From: Pseudisothecium myosuroides
Lineage: Eukaryota > Streptophyta > Bryopsida > Hypnales > Lembophyllaceae
DNA length: 64,000 nt
Direction: 5' to 3'
NCBI GenBank assembly: GCA_951799445.1
Contig: OX637287.1
Coordinates: 15,624,224-15,688,223, forward strand
Positions 1 to 11,510 of the stretch are shown here, one piece after another. The translations under genes and the position numbers were made by a program. Under the pieces are notes generated by a model that was not told the DNA's origin, did no database searches, and worked only from the letters and a program-made list of their open reading frames with translations. Each line of letters begins with the position of its first letter. The stretch's first letter is position 1.

Positions 1-113
1 GAAGATCTCCCCTTTCCACAACAAATTTTAAGGATGAATAGTTGCACTTTTGTCCTATACAATTTGATTCTTTGTCATCCATCGGCCACAGAATGGCCTC
101 CTTATCGTTCAAA
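1..113. repeat. Right-end fragment of a TTAA-flanked repeat (family B2)
   Basis: This stretch is a direct copy of 1953-2065. Both carry the phrases 'gatgaatagttgcacttttgtcct' or its close variant, then a CATCGGC motif, then an end reading into GGTTAA. It ends at a TTAA at 114-117. The rest of the element lies outside the window. Confidence 0.55.
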
Positions 114-1151
114 GGTTAAGGAAAGGTAGTTAGCCTTTTCTTCTCACTTCTTAGCCTTGGATTGAATGACCAAATGGTTGATGCATGGACAAATTTCCTC
201 TTTTCATCTACTCCTTGGTTACATCTTAGAGCAATTCCAAGGATTCCGTGTTGGATGGAATCAAAAAATAATTTTTCAGTTTATAGCATTGAAGTTCCCT
301 TTAGATAGTGTTTTGGGAGTAGGGAGAAACTACATTTGAGAAGTATCTTTGTATAGGAAAATGCTCAACAACGAAGTGGATATTCTACCAAAAAAAAGGT
401 CTTGATGAAGAAGGCACAACCCAATGAGGAGGGGCTTTTTTGGCGGTGACTGACAACAAGGCTATTCCTAGACGTAAAGCGTCGACAAGAAATTGGATGA
501 TAAAGAGTTGGTGCAATGAATGAAATGAAACAATTGGATGATGAACTTGGAACTCCTCATTATGCGGGAATATCGTGGAACATGCAAAATATATCTAATT
601 AGGTCACAAAATACGTCTAGAAAAGCCATTAGAATTTTTGCGGTGGTACTTTACATTGTCAAACGAAATGCAAATGAAACAAATCAAGTCTAATGTTAAA
701 GAATAGTTTTTCGGAAGTCAAATCTTGTGTCCTCCGCTTTCACAAGCCTCTCATGAAAATTTTAATAGGTTAACAATTCCGATCATCTTCTTGCAACTAT
801 TGCATACTTCTATGTAGAATTCCAAAATTTCATTAGACTTTTAAGCAAGTTTTGCCCAATTCTAGGTGCATGAAAAGAATGACACTTCAAATTAGAATAC
901 TTGCTTTATTTTATTTGTTTCATGTGATGGGTCAATGGAATTCAATTTTTTTGATTGAATCAGAAATCTTAGAATTCCATTCCGATTCAAGTATCAAATG
1001 TGGCTAATTCATTGCTATTGAGAAAGAGGTTCAAAACACATCTAACTAAAAGCGGAGGTACAAACTTTGAAATTCATAAGTGTAGAACCTTGATTTCATG
1101 CTTCAAATTATAGAAGTGTGAAGTGTGCAATATTTCTTGTACCACAACCTT
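114..1151. other. AT-rich intergenic DNA, no gene seen
   Basis: No ORF above about 60 codons and no splice-linked coding pattern is visible on either strand. The composition is that of old repeat DNA. Confidence 0.5.
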
Positions 1152-2069
1152 TTAACCCCTACGCGCTTCGACGTCCAATTTCTGGACAATGAACAGATTG
1201 AAACTCACATCTTTGTCTTCTTATATTACTTGGATTTGGTGTCACTGGAATACATATTTTTCTAAAATTGCAAATGTGGAAGTATGTCAAGTGGTTGACT
1301 AAGCCAAAATTGCATTGAATCTAGTTCAAAACGGGATTTTTGGAGAGTTTTGCAAAAATGAGGTCATATGCAAAAATCTCAATTTTTTTTTGCTTGTAAT
1401 TGAATTTTGAAGGGATTTTGAAATTTCTCTTTCAAAAATTATACAAAATATTGGTGATAGCATTGGCAAATCTAACCGTACAAATGGAATCTAAAACTTA
1501 AAGTCTACAACTTCTATTTGCATATCAATTGCAACATATTCTTCCAAATAATACTTCATAATGTTTTTTCTCAAAGTGTCAACTCTAGCAAAGGCTCTGT
1601 ACATTTAGGGGTCAATTATATATTCCAAAATTGAACCTCCCATTAGTAATTTACCAAGGGTCTCTAATTTTAACCCTTGAACACCAAGCTAGTGACCGTG
1701 GAAATCATCCTTTTTGGCATCAGATGACATCACTTTCTTTGAAAAAATCAAAAGTGCTTACTCGAGGTCAAACTACTACAATAGAACCTGTCTTAGTGCA
1801 TAGAGTCGAGACTATGCACTAAGAGAGGTTTATGCAGTTGGAGAGGTCCTGTCAGAACTTTGGCTAACGTGGCCTCTCACTATGGGGCCTCCAACTACTG
1901 TTCACAAATATCACTAAAACAATATGCACTAAGAGAGGTTCTACTGTATTCATGTTCTTCCCTTCCCACACAAAATTTGGAGGATGGATAGTTGCACTTC
2001 TGTCCTAAGCAAGATATTCTCTTGTCATTCATCGGCGGCTAAACGTCCGCCTCGACGTTTAAGGGTTAA
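1152..2069. mobile_element. TTAA-flanked non-autonomous element (family B2) with a nested MITE
   Basis: The stretch is flanked by TTAA at 1152-1155 and 2066-2069. Its ends begin CCCCTACGCGCTTCGACG on the left and, as reverse complement, CCCTTAAACGTCGAGG on the right. The ends are alike but not perfect. Its inner part (about 1163-1590) recurs at 30007-30545 and its right end recurs at 1-113, so this is a dispersed family. A TA-flanked MITE is inserted at 1779-1946. TTAA targets with CCC-starting ends are typical of the piggyBac superfamily; assigning this element to it is inference. Confidence 0.45.
1777..1948. mobile_element. Pogo/Emigrant-like MITE
   Basis: Inverted ends TACAATAGAACC...TTAGTGCATA on the left and TACAGTAGAACC...TTAGTGCATA as reverse complement of the right end match over about 26 bp with two differences. 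TA duplications lie at 1777-1778 and 1947-1948. A second inverted copy of the end lies directly after the left one (1813-1832), making a tight hairpin. CAGTARAACCTCT-type ends with TA targets are the mark of pogo-type (Emigrant/Lemi) MITEs in plants. It is about 168 bp and non-coding. Confidence 0.7.
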
Positions 2070-2632
2070 AAGTTAATCAATGATGTGAAATCCAGTTTTT
2101 CAAATTTCATCATATGTGGTATCCATGTGGCAAAAGGAGCCATGAGGGGAGGGTGATCATGTGGCCCTGGGCCGGCCTCTGCATGCTCTTCAGAAGATGT
2201 GGCTTGAATGTCAAAAGCAGCAAAGCCCTTGGCATGCAGAGGCAGCTGCAGCAGCATTCAAAGGGGATCCGGGATGGCATGGCCCCCGCCATCCCCGCCA
2301 CGGCATTTGCCATGAATCTGGCATCCTTCACATGGGGGGTGGAACGGACCTGGCCTCCCTGGGGGGTGCCTGTTGGCTACAGAGGAGTAGTGCGAAGCTT
2401 ACAAAAGGTGTCCTCCGTTTCCATGGAAATGGATATTTTGGTTCTGAAGAAGGAAGGCACACTGAGTATCCTATTAGTGTGGGTGCAAAAACAAGGCTGG
2501 GTCAATCCAAAGTTGGGGTGTGTGAAAAATGAACCAAACAATAGAGGTAACATTTCAGCATACTGTGTATCAATTTTTTCTTTTTTGACACAAGTATGTT
2601 GAATAACCCACTGCTAGGGGTTCTGTCACTGA
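2070..2632. other. GC-richer tract without a supported gene
   Basis: ORFs of 162 and 123 codons overlap on the plus strand (2114-2602, 2161-2532) in different frames. Neither shows a recognisable domain or homologous motif, and the reading is rich in A, G and H runs typical of chance ORFs in GC-rich DNA. Confidence 0.4.
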
Positions 2633-2745
2633 TTTCACGCCAGATAAACACAACCTATTGCCGCCAGGTATCGAACCCTGCAACCACGCCATTTGATTTG
2701 GGAACCTTTCCACCATCATCCGGTAGTTTAGGGTCATCTCAGACG
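2633..2745 (-). repeat. Possible tRNA-derived SINE remnant
   Basis: Read on the minus strand, this has a box-B-like GGTTCGATACC preceded at about 35 bases by GGTGGAAAGGTTCCC, which resembles a degenerate box A. That spacing and order is that of a tRNA-type pol III promoter as found in SINEs. No poly-A tail or target duplication was recognised, and no cloverleaf can be folded by eye, so it is not called a tRNA. Confidence 0.3.
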
Positions 2746-3351
2746 TACTGTGTATCAGTTTGAATGTATTACAAATAGCATGAGTGTGTTTTGTAAATTA
2801 GTGTCCAAGGAATGAAATTACAACCAGGATATAAATGACTGCATTCGATCCAGTCAGCGTGGACTGGTGGAGAGGACACAAGGGATTTGCTCTTAACTTT
2901 TTTTTATGTAGTTGCTGGAAGTAATAAGTAGACAGGGATGAGCCTGTCCAAGTCTATGCCCGGTGTAGATTTTGACTGCACGTCCCTATAGTGCTATGCT
3001 CCCAGAGTCCCAGGCTGGCTGGAACCCGTACGAGGCTCACTCCCGCAGTTGGTCATTGGACGGGGTTCTGATTGAATTCCTTCAAAACATCAACAGAAAC
3101 CTAGATGCACTTATCCATAAGTTAGTGGTCTATCCAATTGGTAGGGACCCCCTTTCTTGATCTGGCATTGCAGATAGTTGATGCAAATTGGAGTTCCCAT
3201 GGATATAGTATTGCACTTAGTATTGTTTGGAGGCAGATATTTTGCCAGAAGGTGGAGGACAATAGGTCGCAGTATTCTCTCTTTCTAATAGCACTAGTGT
3301 AGCCCTGTGTCGTTGGCCCATAACTCAGAAATCCATGACTTTCACATGGTA

Positions 3352-3570
3352 GGTCCAAACGTCATGAAACCAAGCCCATGCATCTCTCCTTGCCGAGAGC
3401 TTCCCGACAATACCAAGAACGTAACCAAAATCAAAATAAAACAATTTTCTAATTTTTTGATCCATAAATACTTTGAAATTCAATAACTTCCGCACCGTAA
3501 CTCCAAACGCGACGAACCAAGCCCGTGCACCCCTCCCCAACTAGAAATTTCCAACGGTACCAAGCATGCA
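3352..3570. repeat. Diverged tandem duplication, period about 150 bp
   Basis: A segment with the phrase 'accaagcccatgcatc...ataccaag' at 3352-3416 recurs as 'accaagcccgtgcacc...gtaccaag' at 3503-3565. The spacer is AT-rich. No gene is seen here. Confidence 0.55.
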
Positions 3571-3717
3571 CCCGGGGGACGCACGGGCTAGGAGATCTCA
3601 CCGTGACAAACAAAACAAAACAACTTGTCTCAAGGTATGGATTTGCATAGAGACACACCAAATGTATCCTCGACCACAGATGGCATGCATGCGGCACAAA
3701 AAGACCCCATAGTACGC

Positions 3718-3870
3718 ATGGTCAATTTAATTAAAATGGCGGTATTATTGAACTTTGGCACTTTTACAGTGCAGAATAGCCGTTCTGAAATCTATACCTG
3801 TTCTAGATGGTTAAAATGTCACACCATCAAAATGGCGCAATAACACCACCATTTTAATGAAATTGCCCAT
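3718..3870. mobile_element. Family C MITE
   Basis: Inverted ends ATGGTCAATTTAATTAAAAT on the left and ATGGGCAATTTCATTAAAAT as reverse complement of the right end bracket a 150-bp non-coding core with the phrases 'ggcactttt' and 'ctatacctgttctaga', which other family C copies share. Confidence 0.65.
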
Positions 3871-4039
3871 ACGCGCACTAAGTTATAAATTTTGAGAGAG
3901 GTCTTCAAAAGAGATAGGTTGTATACCAAGTTCAAGGGCCACGCCCAATCTTTTAACACACTCATTAGGGGAAGAATGGGGCCTGAAAGAGTCCGCTTCC
4001 CCTTAATCAACAGTCAGCTTCTGAATCTGCCGAAATCAG

Positions 4040-4400
4040 CATCAACGAAATTAATTAATTTTTTAATTTTTAAAATTAATTTTTTTTTTAATTTTTTAAA
4101 ATTAAATTAATTTTTTTTTAATTTTTAAAAAATATTTAAAAAAAAGACTCATTTTTTAAAATAAAATATTAATATTTAATTATATTCAAATCAGTAGTCC
4201 GGTGTGGCCTAATTATATTTAAATCAGTAGTCCGATGTGGCCGATCATCGGCCACCTAGGATTTCTTTTAATTTTTAATTTTTTTAAATAGCTTATTTAT
4301 ACTCGATCTTCGTGGCATGTGGTATTTCAGTTCAAATCCGCATCTGTTTTTTTATTTTTATTTATTTAAGAAAATAAAAATTTGAAGAAAAATAAATCAG
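4040..4400. repeat. AT-rich low-complexity tract with a 33-bp tandem duplication
   Basis: Runs of A and T dominate. At 4177-4209 and 4210-4242 a 33-bp unit containing TCAGTAGTCCG and TGTGGCC is repeated with two differences. Confidence 0.7.
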
Positions 4401-6893
4401 CAGGAACGCTGGTTCAGAAGTCGCGGCCTCTTGCAGGCCTCATTGTGCTCCTAATGTGCGTTTTAGTTTTCCTTGTGCAAAACATGTTGCACTCAAACAC
4501 ATGGTAAGCTTTCCACATGAAGAGAGTCAATGAAGGAGACCTAGGAACCCCGAGTCGTCAAGCTACATTGCTTTGAAGATTGAGTTTGCAAGATTAACTT
4601 GCCATAGAAGTATGGAGAACTACCTTTTGAGGGGCGTTCTTGCATGTCCTAGTTGGAGACAACAATTGCCACACAATAAAATCCATACGGTGAATCTACC
4701 ACCGGAGACTTAGCAAGTCATTTTGCACGTGTTGTAGTGTATATGCTCTACCGGAACATGTCCAGTAGCCCGCTTAGCAATTGGCTCTACGATGAGATAT
4801 GTATTGTAGCTGCTAGAATAGAAGTATTACCATTTTACCATGGTGAAGGCACCTAGTATGACAAGATAGTCGGAAATGCTTGTCAAAGACCCCCCATTGT
4901 GGCACAATCCACGCCATGCTCGAAGTCATGCTCTCTACATTCACTCCCAACTACAAAAAAGTCCAAAGCCTAGTATTCTCTTGGCCATGCCTACAAAACG
5001 GATAGTCATTGTTCCTTTTCAAGATTTGCATTTTTGTCTCAGATTTTTGTTGTTGTATACTATCTAATAGGATTCTAGGGGAGAGAATCTTCAGAGCTTA
5101 GGAAAGAAATTTTTGAGAGAATTGAGAAAAATCTTGGCAAAACTCCTTCCTCACCATAGCCACTAGTCGCGCTATAGTAGAAGAAGGAGATGGCTTCTTC
5201 TGAAATGGTTTATATTGAGCACTCTAATTTCTATTTGGCATATTCACATAGGCGGGCCACTCTAGACTTCATTGCGTTTGTGTGTATTCTCCACAACATA
5301 TGTTAGCACTTGTCACATGAAGGGTATGATAAGCACACCTAATCAACGTCAAATTAGAGATGACAAATCTAGGATCCTTCAAAATTGAGGATGTGAGATT
5401 GTGAGGTATAGAGATGAAGAACAATTGATGCACTCAAAATCAAAATTGAAAAATTGCAAATATATTAGGTACAATGCATTATTTTTATAAATCCATGAAA
5501 TAGAGGCCAGATTGTAGACTAAGATTTAAGAAATGACAAGGCTTTAAAAATGATGTGTCTGATCTCAAACAACAAGTAAAGGATCTTCAACCTAGATTCA
5601 AAGTGTACCAAAAATTCAAAGACTAAAACCATAGGAATCTACCATACAATACTATTTAACAATGTTAGATATATATGATTGTTGGTTGACAAATGAAAAT
5701 GCTAACAAAGTCCATAATACATGTGAAGTTATAGTATAATGAACCTTGGTGTAGGGAATGACCAATTTTTTAAAATTTATTTTGATGTTGATTTATTTAA
5801 ATTAAATTAAATTTATAATAAAATAATTACAATCAATAAAAGAGATTCTTGGTGATTTGCTCCTTGACTTGAAGAGGATAGATGGTGGATACATCATAGA
5901 CCATTATACAATCTTAAATCTTAACGGCCTTGCCCACGCTCCATTTTTTTAATGTTTTTTTAATGATATGTCATGATAGATAGAAGAATGAGAGGGAAAT
6001 TAATTCTTTTATGTGGAGTGCAAACACCTAAATTTGGTGTTCAATTTGTTTTTCTGCAATGGAATGAAATGGCCATTTGTTTAAAAATAAATTAGAAAGT
6101 TAGGACTAAGCTTGGCAATATGAAATAACGGTATATTTCTAGCTCATTACTTGCCTTTCTGACATTTTTTTTCCATTCATTCGTCCAAATCATTCACATT
6201 TCTTGTCATTTGAATAAATTTAAAATTATTCAGATTTCAGTACTAATGTAGTTCTTTCTAATGCTGATGAATGATGCATAGCAAAGAGGAAAAATTAAAA
6301 TCTTAAAATTAATTATTCTCATTTGTTGAATGGGTACAATTCCAAGAGTCCACCAAAACATTTCTAAGGATGATGACATTACCACTAATTTGATGAATAT
6401 ATACACATTTGGAAATGGCATTACATCCATAGTCCACATATTTATGGACGAAAAAGACTTTATTACTAATAAAAGTCCAATCAAGAAGTAGAAATAAAGT
6501 GGATACACCCAAAATCACAACCTGCCTAAAACTGCCATCATCATATTGTATACATCTCCAAAATCAATATGTATGTACCTGAAAAACTAGTTCCAAAACA
6601 TCTATTGAAAAAAACTTTGATGCTTCATTATTTTGCATACTGTATCCAAATGCCATGTTTTTTTGGTGCGCTCGAAACTCATTTTTTTTCTTTTTCTTGA
6701 AGCACATGGTAAAGTAGTTTGAACCTCCTTTCACTTGCCAACAAGAAAATCAATGAAAATTTGACCGCTCAAAAATTAATAACAATAATTAGGCATAGGA
6801 GCACAAAGTGGCAATTTTTGGGGTATCCTCCTTAGTTTCATGATAGTACGTAATAAGAAAAAGAGCATGCACCCACTCCTAATGAGAGTATCG
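4401..6893. other. Intergenic DNA, nothing recognised
   Basis: All ORFs are short (up to 92 codons) and AT-driven. No repeat ends, tRNA or splice-linked exons were found by eye. Confidence 0.4.
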
Positions 6894-6903
6894 TGGCTTG
6901 GTC

Positions 6904-7150
6904 GAGCTTATAGTTGTACGACAAGCCTCTTGCGGAGGTCCAACCAAAGGTGAATGTAAAAAAATACATCCTATTTTGTGCCATGTCCAATCTATTTCTC
7001 TTTACCTCTCTGTGCACTAATGGGGCCTCTCAATTGCAAATATGAACTCAAAATTTGCAAAAAAATTCATACGTGAAAAATAAAACATTCCTACGTTTCC
7101 CCTGGGGTTAAACGGCCTCCGCAAGAGGCTCATCATACAATTATAAGCTC
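6904..7150. mobile_element. Foldback element with 37-bp inverted arms
   Basis: The left arm (6904-6940) and right arm (7114-7150) are inverted copies. Both contain GCCTCTTGCGGAGG preceded by GAGCTTATARTTGTA, with about five differences. The core carries 'tttgcaa' phrases similar to those in the element at 7447-7677, so the two may be related. No target duplication is clear. Confidence 0.6.
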
Positions 7151-7446
7151 CGTCGCCCCCGTGGCCTCCTTCCTTGGAATCTACCAAAACATGCTTTCCC
7201 ATATGACTAGACCCTTATCCCCCATCCCAAGGCCTGAGATGTCCCATTTCCACAATTTCCACAAATGCCTCCACCATCAGCGAGTCGCGAACAAGTCCAG
7301 TCACAGGGCAGGTGAATATGGATTAAAAAATTAAAAAGAAAAAGAAAAAGTCTGAAAGATCTTTTCGCATAGGCAGTTACTTGGCACTTCATTTCAGTTG
7401 GGAGCAGCCAGAAGTGAACAGAACACGTGAATGACGCCCATCTCGG

Positions 7447-7677
7447 CCGGGGCGAACTGACCCCTCGCTCGGCCTCGACGGAAAACCCTGAAATTTTTTA
7501 TTTGCGAGGCATGATAAGATTTGCAAATTCTGAATTCAAATTTGCAATCAGAGGCTTCAAATTAGGTAGGAAAGGTCTAGAACATGCTATAGAGACGGCT
7601 CAAAAATAGGGGGCTTTTTTTTCACATGCACCCCTAGAATGATTTGGGAGGCCGAGCGAGGGGGCTAGTTCACCCGG
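7447..7677. mobile_element. MITE with GC-rich inverted ends
   Basis: The left end CCGGGGCGAACTGACCCC and the reverse-complemented right end CCGGGTGAACTAGCCCCC run on into a shared CTCGCTCGGCCTC, giving about 30 bp of inverted repeat. The 230-bp core is non-coding. Its inner part (about 7520-7640) is repeated, diverged, in the same orientation at 7785-7910. Confidence 0.65.
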
Positions 7678-7784
7678 ACAGGAAATTGGGGGGACGTTAG
7701 TAAACCCATCCCACGAAGTAGACCCAGCTGGGTGGATTTACCCCGGGGGAAAACACAAGAATTTTTAATCTGCCACAAACTTAT

Positions 7785-7915
7785 TTTTGGCAAATTCTGA
7801 ATTCTTATTTTCGATCAGAGATTGCAAATTAGCTTGAAGTGGTCTATAACATACCCTAGAGACAACAAAAAATAGGGGACTTTTTTTCACTTTTATCCCC
7901 CAAATGTACATTAAT
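7785..7915. repeat. Direct diverged copy of the core of the 7447-7677 MITE
   Basis: It shares 'gcaaattctgaatt', 'atcagag', 'ggtctaga/ataacat', and 'ataggggRctttttttcac' in the same order as 7520-7640. The flanking GC-rich ends are poorly kept, so this is an older or truncated copy. Confidence 0.5.
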
Positions 7916-8401
7916 TTTGAATGTACACCAACCATTACAAGTTTGTCCACATTGGGCTTGCTTCCATTAGTGTCAAGCAATAGGCTCATTTACCTTACAT
8001 TTCATATGAAGGTCAAGTTTGGTATAAATGAAGCAATGTTTAGGGTGACACAAACCTTTAAAAATGCGTCATAGAAATTCAGTTTTGACATTTTTTTTCC
8101 AAAATTTCCCCTAACATATACTCTGTAGTGCATCTTGTATACATTACATATCTATATTTTTTTGAGATGATCCACTTTGGTTGATTGTTTTTTTATTTTT
8201 CAAATTTATCATTGTTTTCAAAAAATTATATTGAAATGCTAGCTGTAATCTCCTAGCTTTGTATTGCACCCCGACATTTGTTACAAAGGCAAGGCTATAG
8301 TTTGGACATGCCGTGCTTCAACTTTTCCATAATTATTTATGGAACTGACTCGAATATAGGGTCTAAATTCCAAAAAATTCAAATTTATACTTCTATTGTA
8401 A

Positions 8402-8440
8402 ATACTCCCTCTATTTCTAAATAATACAAGTGTTTTCCTA
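8402..8440. repeat. Single Stowaway-like end
   Basis: TACTCCCTCTATTTCTAAAT at 8402 matches the ends at 18800 and 13256. No partner end was found to the right, so the element is truncated. Confidence 0.45.
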
Positions 8441-8889
8441 TGTTTGGGAAGAACCACTAGCTAGTTCAAAGTTAGTTGGTAGAATTGGGGAAAAACGTTT
8501 GCAATTTAAGAACATCTGCACAAATCCGATGAAAGAATCTATAAAATTTCTTTAAAGAGCAATAAGTAAAGAAAATAAATGGACTCCGTACTTGAAAAAT
8601 TGGTTCAATTTGGGAATTGAAGGACATAACATCGTTAAACCCAGAGACTTCCTCCCCCCAGGTGGAGGTATAATTCCCCCTGGGTACATAGGGGAAGTTC
8701 AATTATAATATGAAGCACATGATTGGTTGAGTATTTGCTGCGTTTTGAGAGTTTGATTGGGTAGTCCGAGCTGGTCCATCAATTGCCCCATCTCCTTCCT
8801 CCAAATGCAATGCCAAAGCTAATTTCTTGAAACCTTTAGAACTTGGGAGATCCTTCTTTCTGCGGAGGCAAAAAGGACTTGCTTAACAA

Positions 8890-11510
8890 TGTTATGGAAA
8901 ATAACCAATAAAACTCAGAAATCTTCCCTGACCGTGGTGCCTTTCCTTTGTGTTTTTACAAAGAAAACACCAGTATTCTTTAGAAAGAGAAGAAGCAATA
9001 AGTTCCCGAGGTTCCAGCCAAGGGAAAAATGTGGAGTGGCCCCACCCTTCAGTTGCTCCAGCCGAGCTGAAAAGCGAAGAGTGAGTGCGGTAATGCCGGC
9101 AACAGTAAAAGACAACGCGATATCTCCTTTACAAGATATCTCCAGCACCCCAAAAGATCAATCGCCGGGGCAGCCAGCGCCAACGGGCCGGGAATATGCG
9201 CAAGACCCGGCCCAAGCCCAGCCCCAAGCCCTAGCTATCGGACGTCCCAGATCGCAGACCCCTGAATCGACGTCTCCCAACATCCCTCCATTCCCAGCCG
9301 TTTCTTCTCATGTGGCTCAGATGGCTCTCCCGTCCGCTGCAATCTGGGCCAAGTGCTTAGCCCCAGCATAGGCGGAGCCTCTTCCCCTGCCGCCCCGTGG
9401 CGCCATGCACTCCAAGTGAACTCGCTCGCTCCCCGTTCGACAGCGGAGCTTTTGGATGTGGAACTGATGCCATCCATTTCTGTTCGTCGCATCCCCCAAC
9501 GGGGATGGACAGAGTGAATGAATGAGAACCTCCGGCAACGTCATCGACGGATGAAAGTGAATCTCTTGGCTGCAATGCGTCGGGCGAACGAGAGGCTGGG
9601 CGAGGGCCGGCGGAGCGGCCGTGCATGGGAGGCGGGGCTTAAAAAGCGGAGTCGGCGGGAGGTTGATCAGTCTGGAGCTTGTTTCTTGCTGATCTTTCCT
9701 GTCGATGGGTTCGCTGCGGGCGACGTGAAGGGTGCAATGTTGCGGACGCGCATTCAAGGTTGAGAAACAGTTTTTTGTGGGGTATTTACATATGCAGGCG
9801 GCGTTTGGTTTCTAACAGGGATGGATTTCAGTCAGTAATGACACTCGATCTGTTGTTGGAAATCGATCAGGTGGTTCGTGGAACCGAATGGTGTGGAGAA
9901 ATTTTTCTCGGCAACCCTTGTTTCTAAGAAGCGTTTGGATATATACCAAGGGGAAATGGTGCGGTACTGTTGAACTCATGTACATCAATGGCGGCACACA
10001 CTGATGTTTCCAGGGCGCCGGCCAGAGAACTATCATGTATATACTGCATCTGGATGGCTTAGCTCGAGCAAAGACCCTGCGGAACGACCCTGGAGATTTG
10101 TATCTTTTATCAGGGGAGAGTGGAAGATCGAGTATTGTAATATATATCTTATATCAGGCGATTGTGTGTGACTGATCTTTTTTAGACTTGGCTCATTCTG
10201 ATTTTTCTAGAGCAGAGACCTACTTCAGGTGGACGCTGGTGTTAATAAATATATTGCATGATCGAAACGCGTATACTTGGAGAGTGTGGGGGTTGCGGAA
10301 GCTGACAGGTGTGAGCCAGCCATGCCTGAGGATTTAGAGTCGCTTCTTGTGGGTGGGCTCTTTCTGAGCGGAGCTAGCACCATGCATGTGGCGATCCGTG
10401 ATTTATTTTGGAGCAGGTGGGTTGTCGGCTGAAGGGCTTTGTAGGAGGAAGGATTGATCAGGTTTTGCAGGATGGGCATGATGTGTATGGGTGATTCTGG
10501 AAACTTAAAATGGGTGCAAACTCTGGCTTCCTAGGGCGTTTTCTGCAGGCAATACTGGAATAAAAGTTGGTCATTTCCTAAACAGGATCGTTGCGTAGTT
10601 GGTACAGTACTGCTGATCTTTTCTAGCGTGTGGCGTCTTCTCCTTCGGTACAGAATTGGGATGGTCGCCTTACCCCTGACCTTTTCCTGAACACCTTTCG
10701 GTTCTAAGCTGTTCCAGTAGTTAGCACCTGAACACGAGATCAGATGCATATATCATACATGAGAAGAAAAGACAGCCATTTTTATCCGGTGAGGGAGAGT
10801 CACTTCTAGGGCCGGCTGGTTATCCTGTATATGATATACTCTTACCTTAAGGCAGGTGCATCTCAAGGTTTGTCATCTTCACGAGGAATATGCATTCTGG
10901 CATGAAGAAGGAGAATTTTCATGAACTGCGCGATTTACAGCTTTGAGGCTGTATTTCTGTCAGTATGGACACTCTATCCTTCGTCAGATATTTGCACATG
11001 GCAAGAAAAATGCGATGACTGACAAGCTCAAACGGTATATATGACGCTGCGTTTCAACGTCATAGGAGTGGCACTATTCTTTGCAGATACTAAGAACGTG
11101 ATTCAGGAATAGGCAGATCTTGCTAGTAGTGCGAGTGAAACAAATCCTCATACCCACTAATTCTTCCGAGGTGGAAGAAAAACCAGTTTTATAGCGAAGA
11201 CATATACCCTGAGATGAACAAGTACGAGGAATTCTTATGTGAAGCTGTTCAGAGGATGTCGAGCTCTCCTGGCATGGGACACTATGCGCGCGGGGTGGGG
11301 GTAGGCTTCAGTTGCAATCATCTCATCATCTCTCAATTAATTGCAATGGGATAGTGGCACAGCTAACATTTGTCCCTGCTTGGACAATGTATCCTTGGAC
11401 AATGTATTCAGCTAATTATGGACTGGATAACCTCGGAGGCTTGAGAAGGTTATCAGACGGAGCGTCAAGTCATTTATGGAATCATCAAAGGGAGCCCTGA
11501 GGCACACGGT
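8890..11510. other. Higher-GC tract without a recognisable gene; possible untranslated or non-coding transcript
   Basis: Base composition changes sharply from AT-rich flanks, especially at 9000-9760. Several ORFs overlap on both strands (160 codons at 8889-9371 plus, 146 codons at 9317-9757 minus), but none has a domain, signal or homologous motif I recognise, and they contradict one another. The tract could be a promoter with a first non-coding exon, a non-coding RNA gene or a decayed gene. No strand can be chosen. Confidence 0.35.

Noticed and set aside
2114..2602. 162-codon ORF on the plus strand
   Set aside because: Overlaps another ORF in a second frame, has no recognisable domain, and lies between repeat remnants; likely chance in GC-richer DNA.
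8889..9757. ORFs of 160 codons (plus) and 146 codons (minus)
   Set aside because: They overlap on opposite strands, neither has a domain, and composition alone explains their length.
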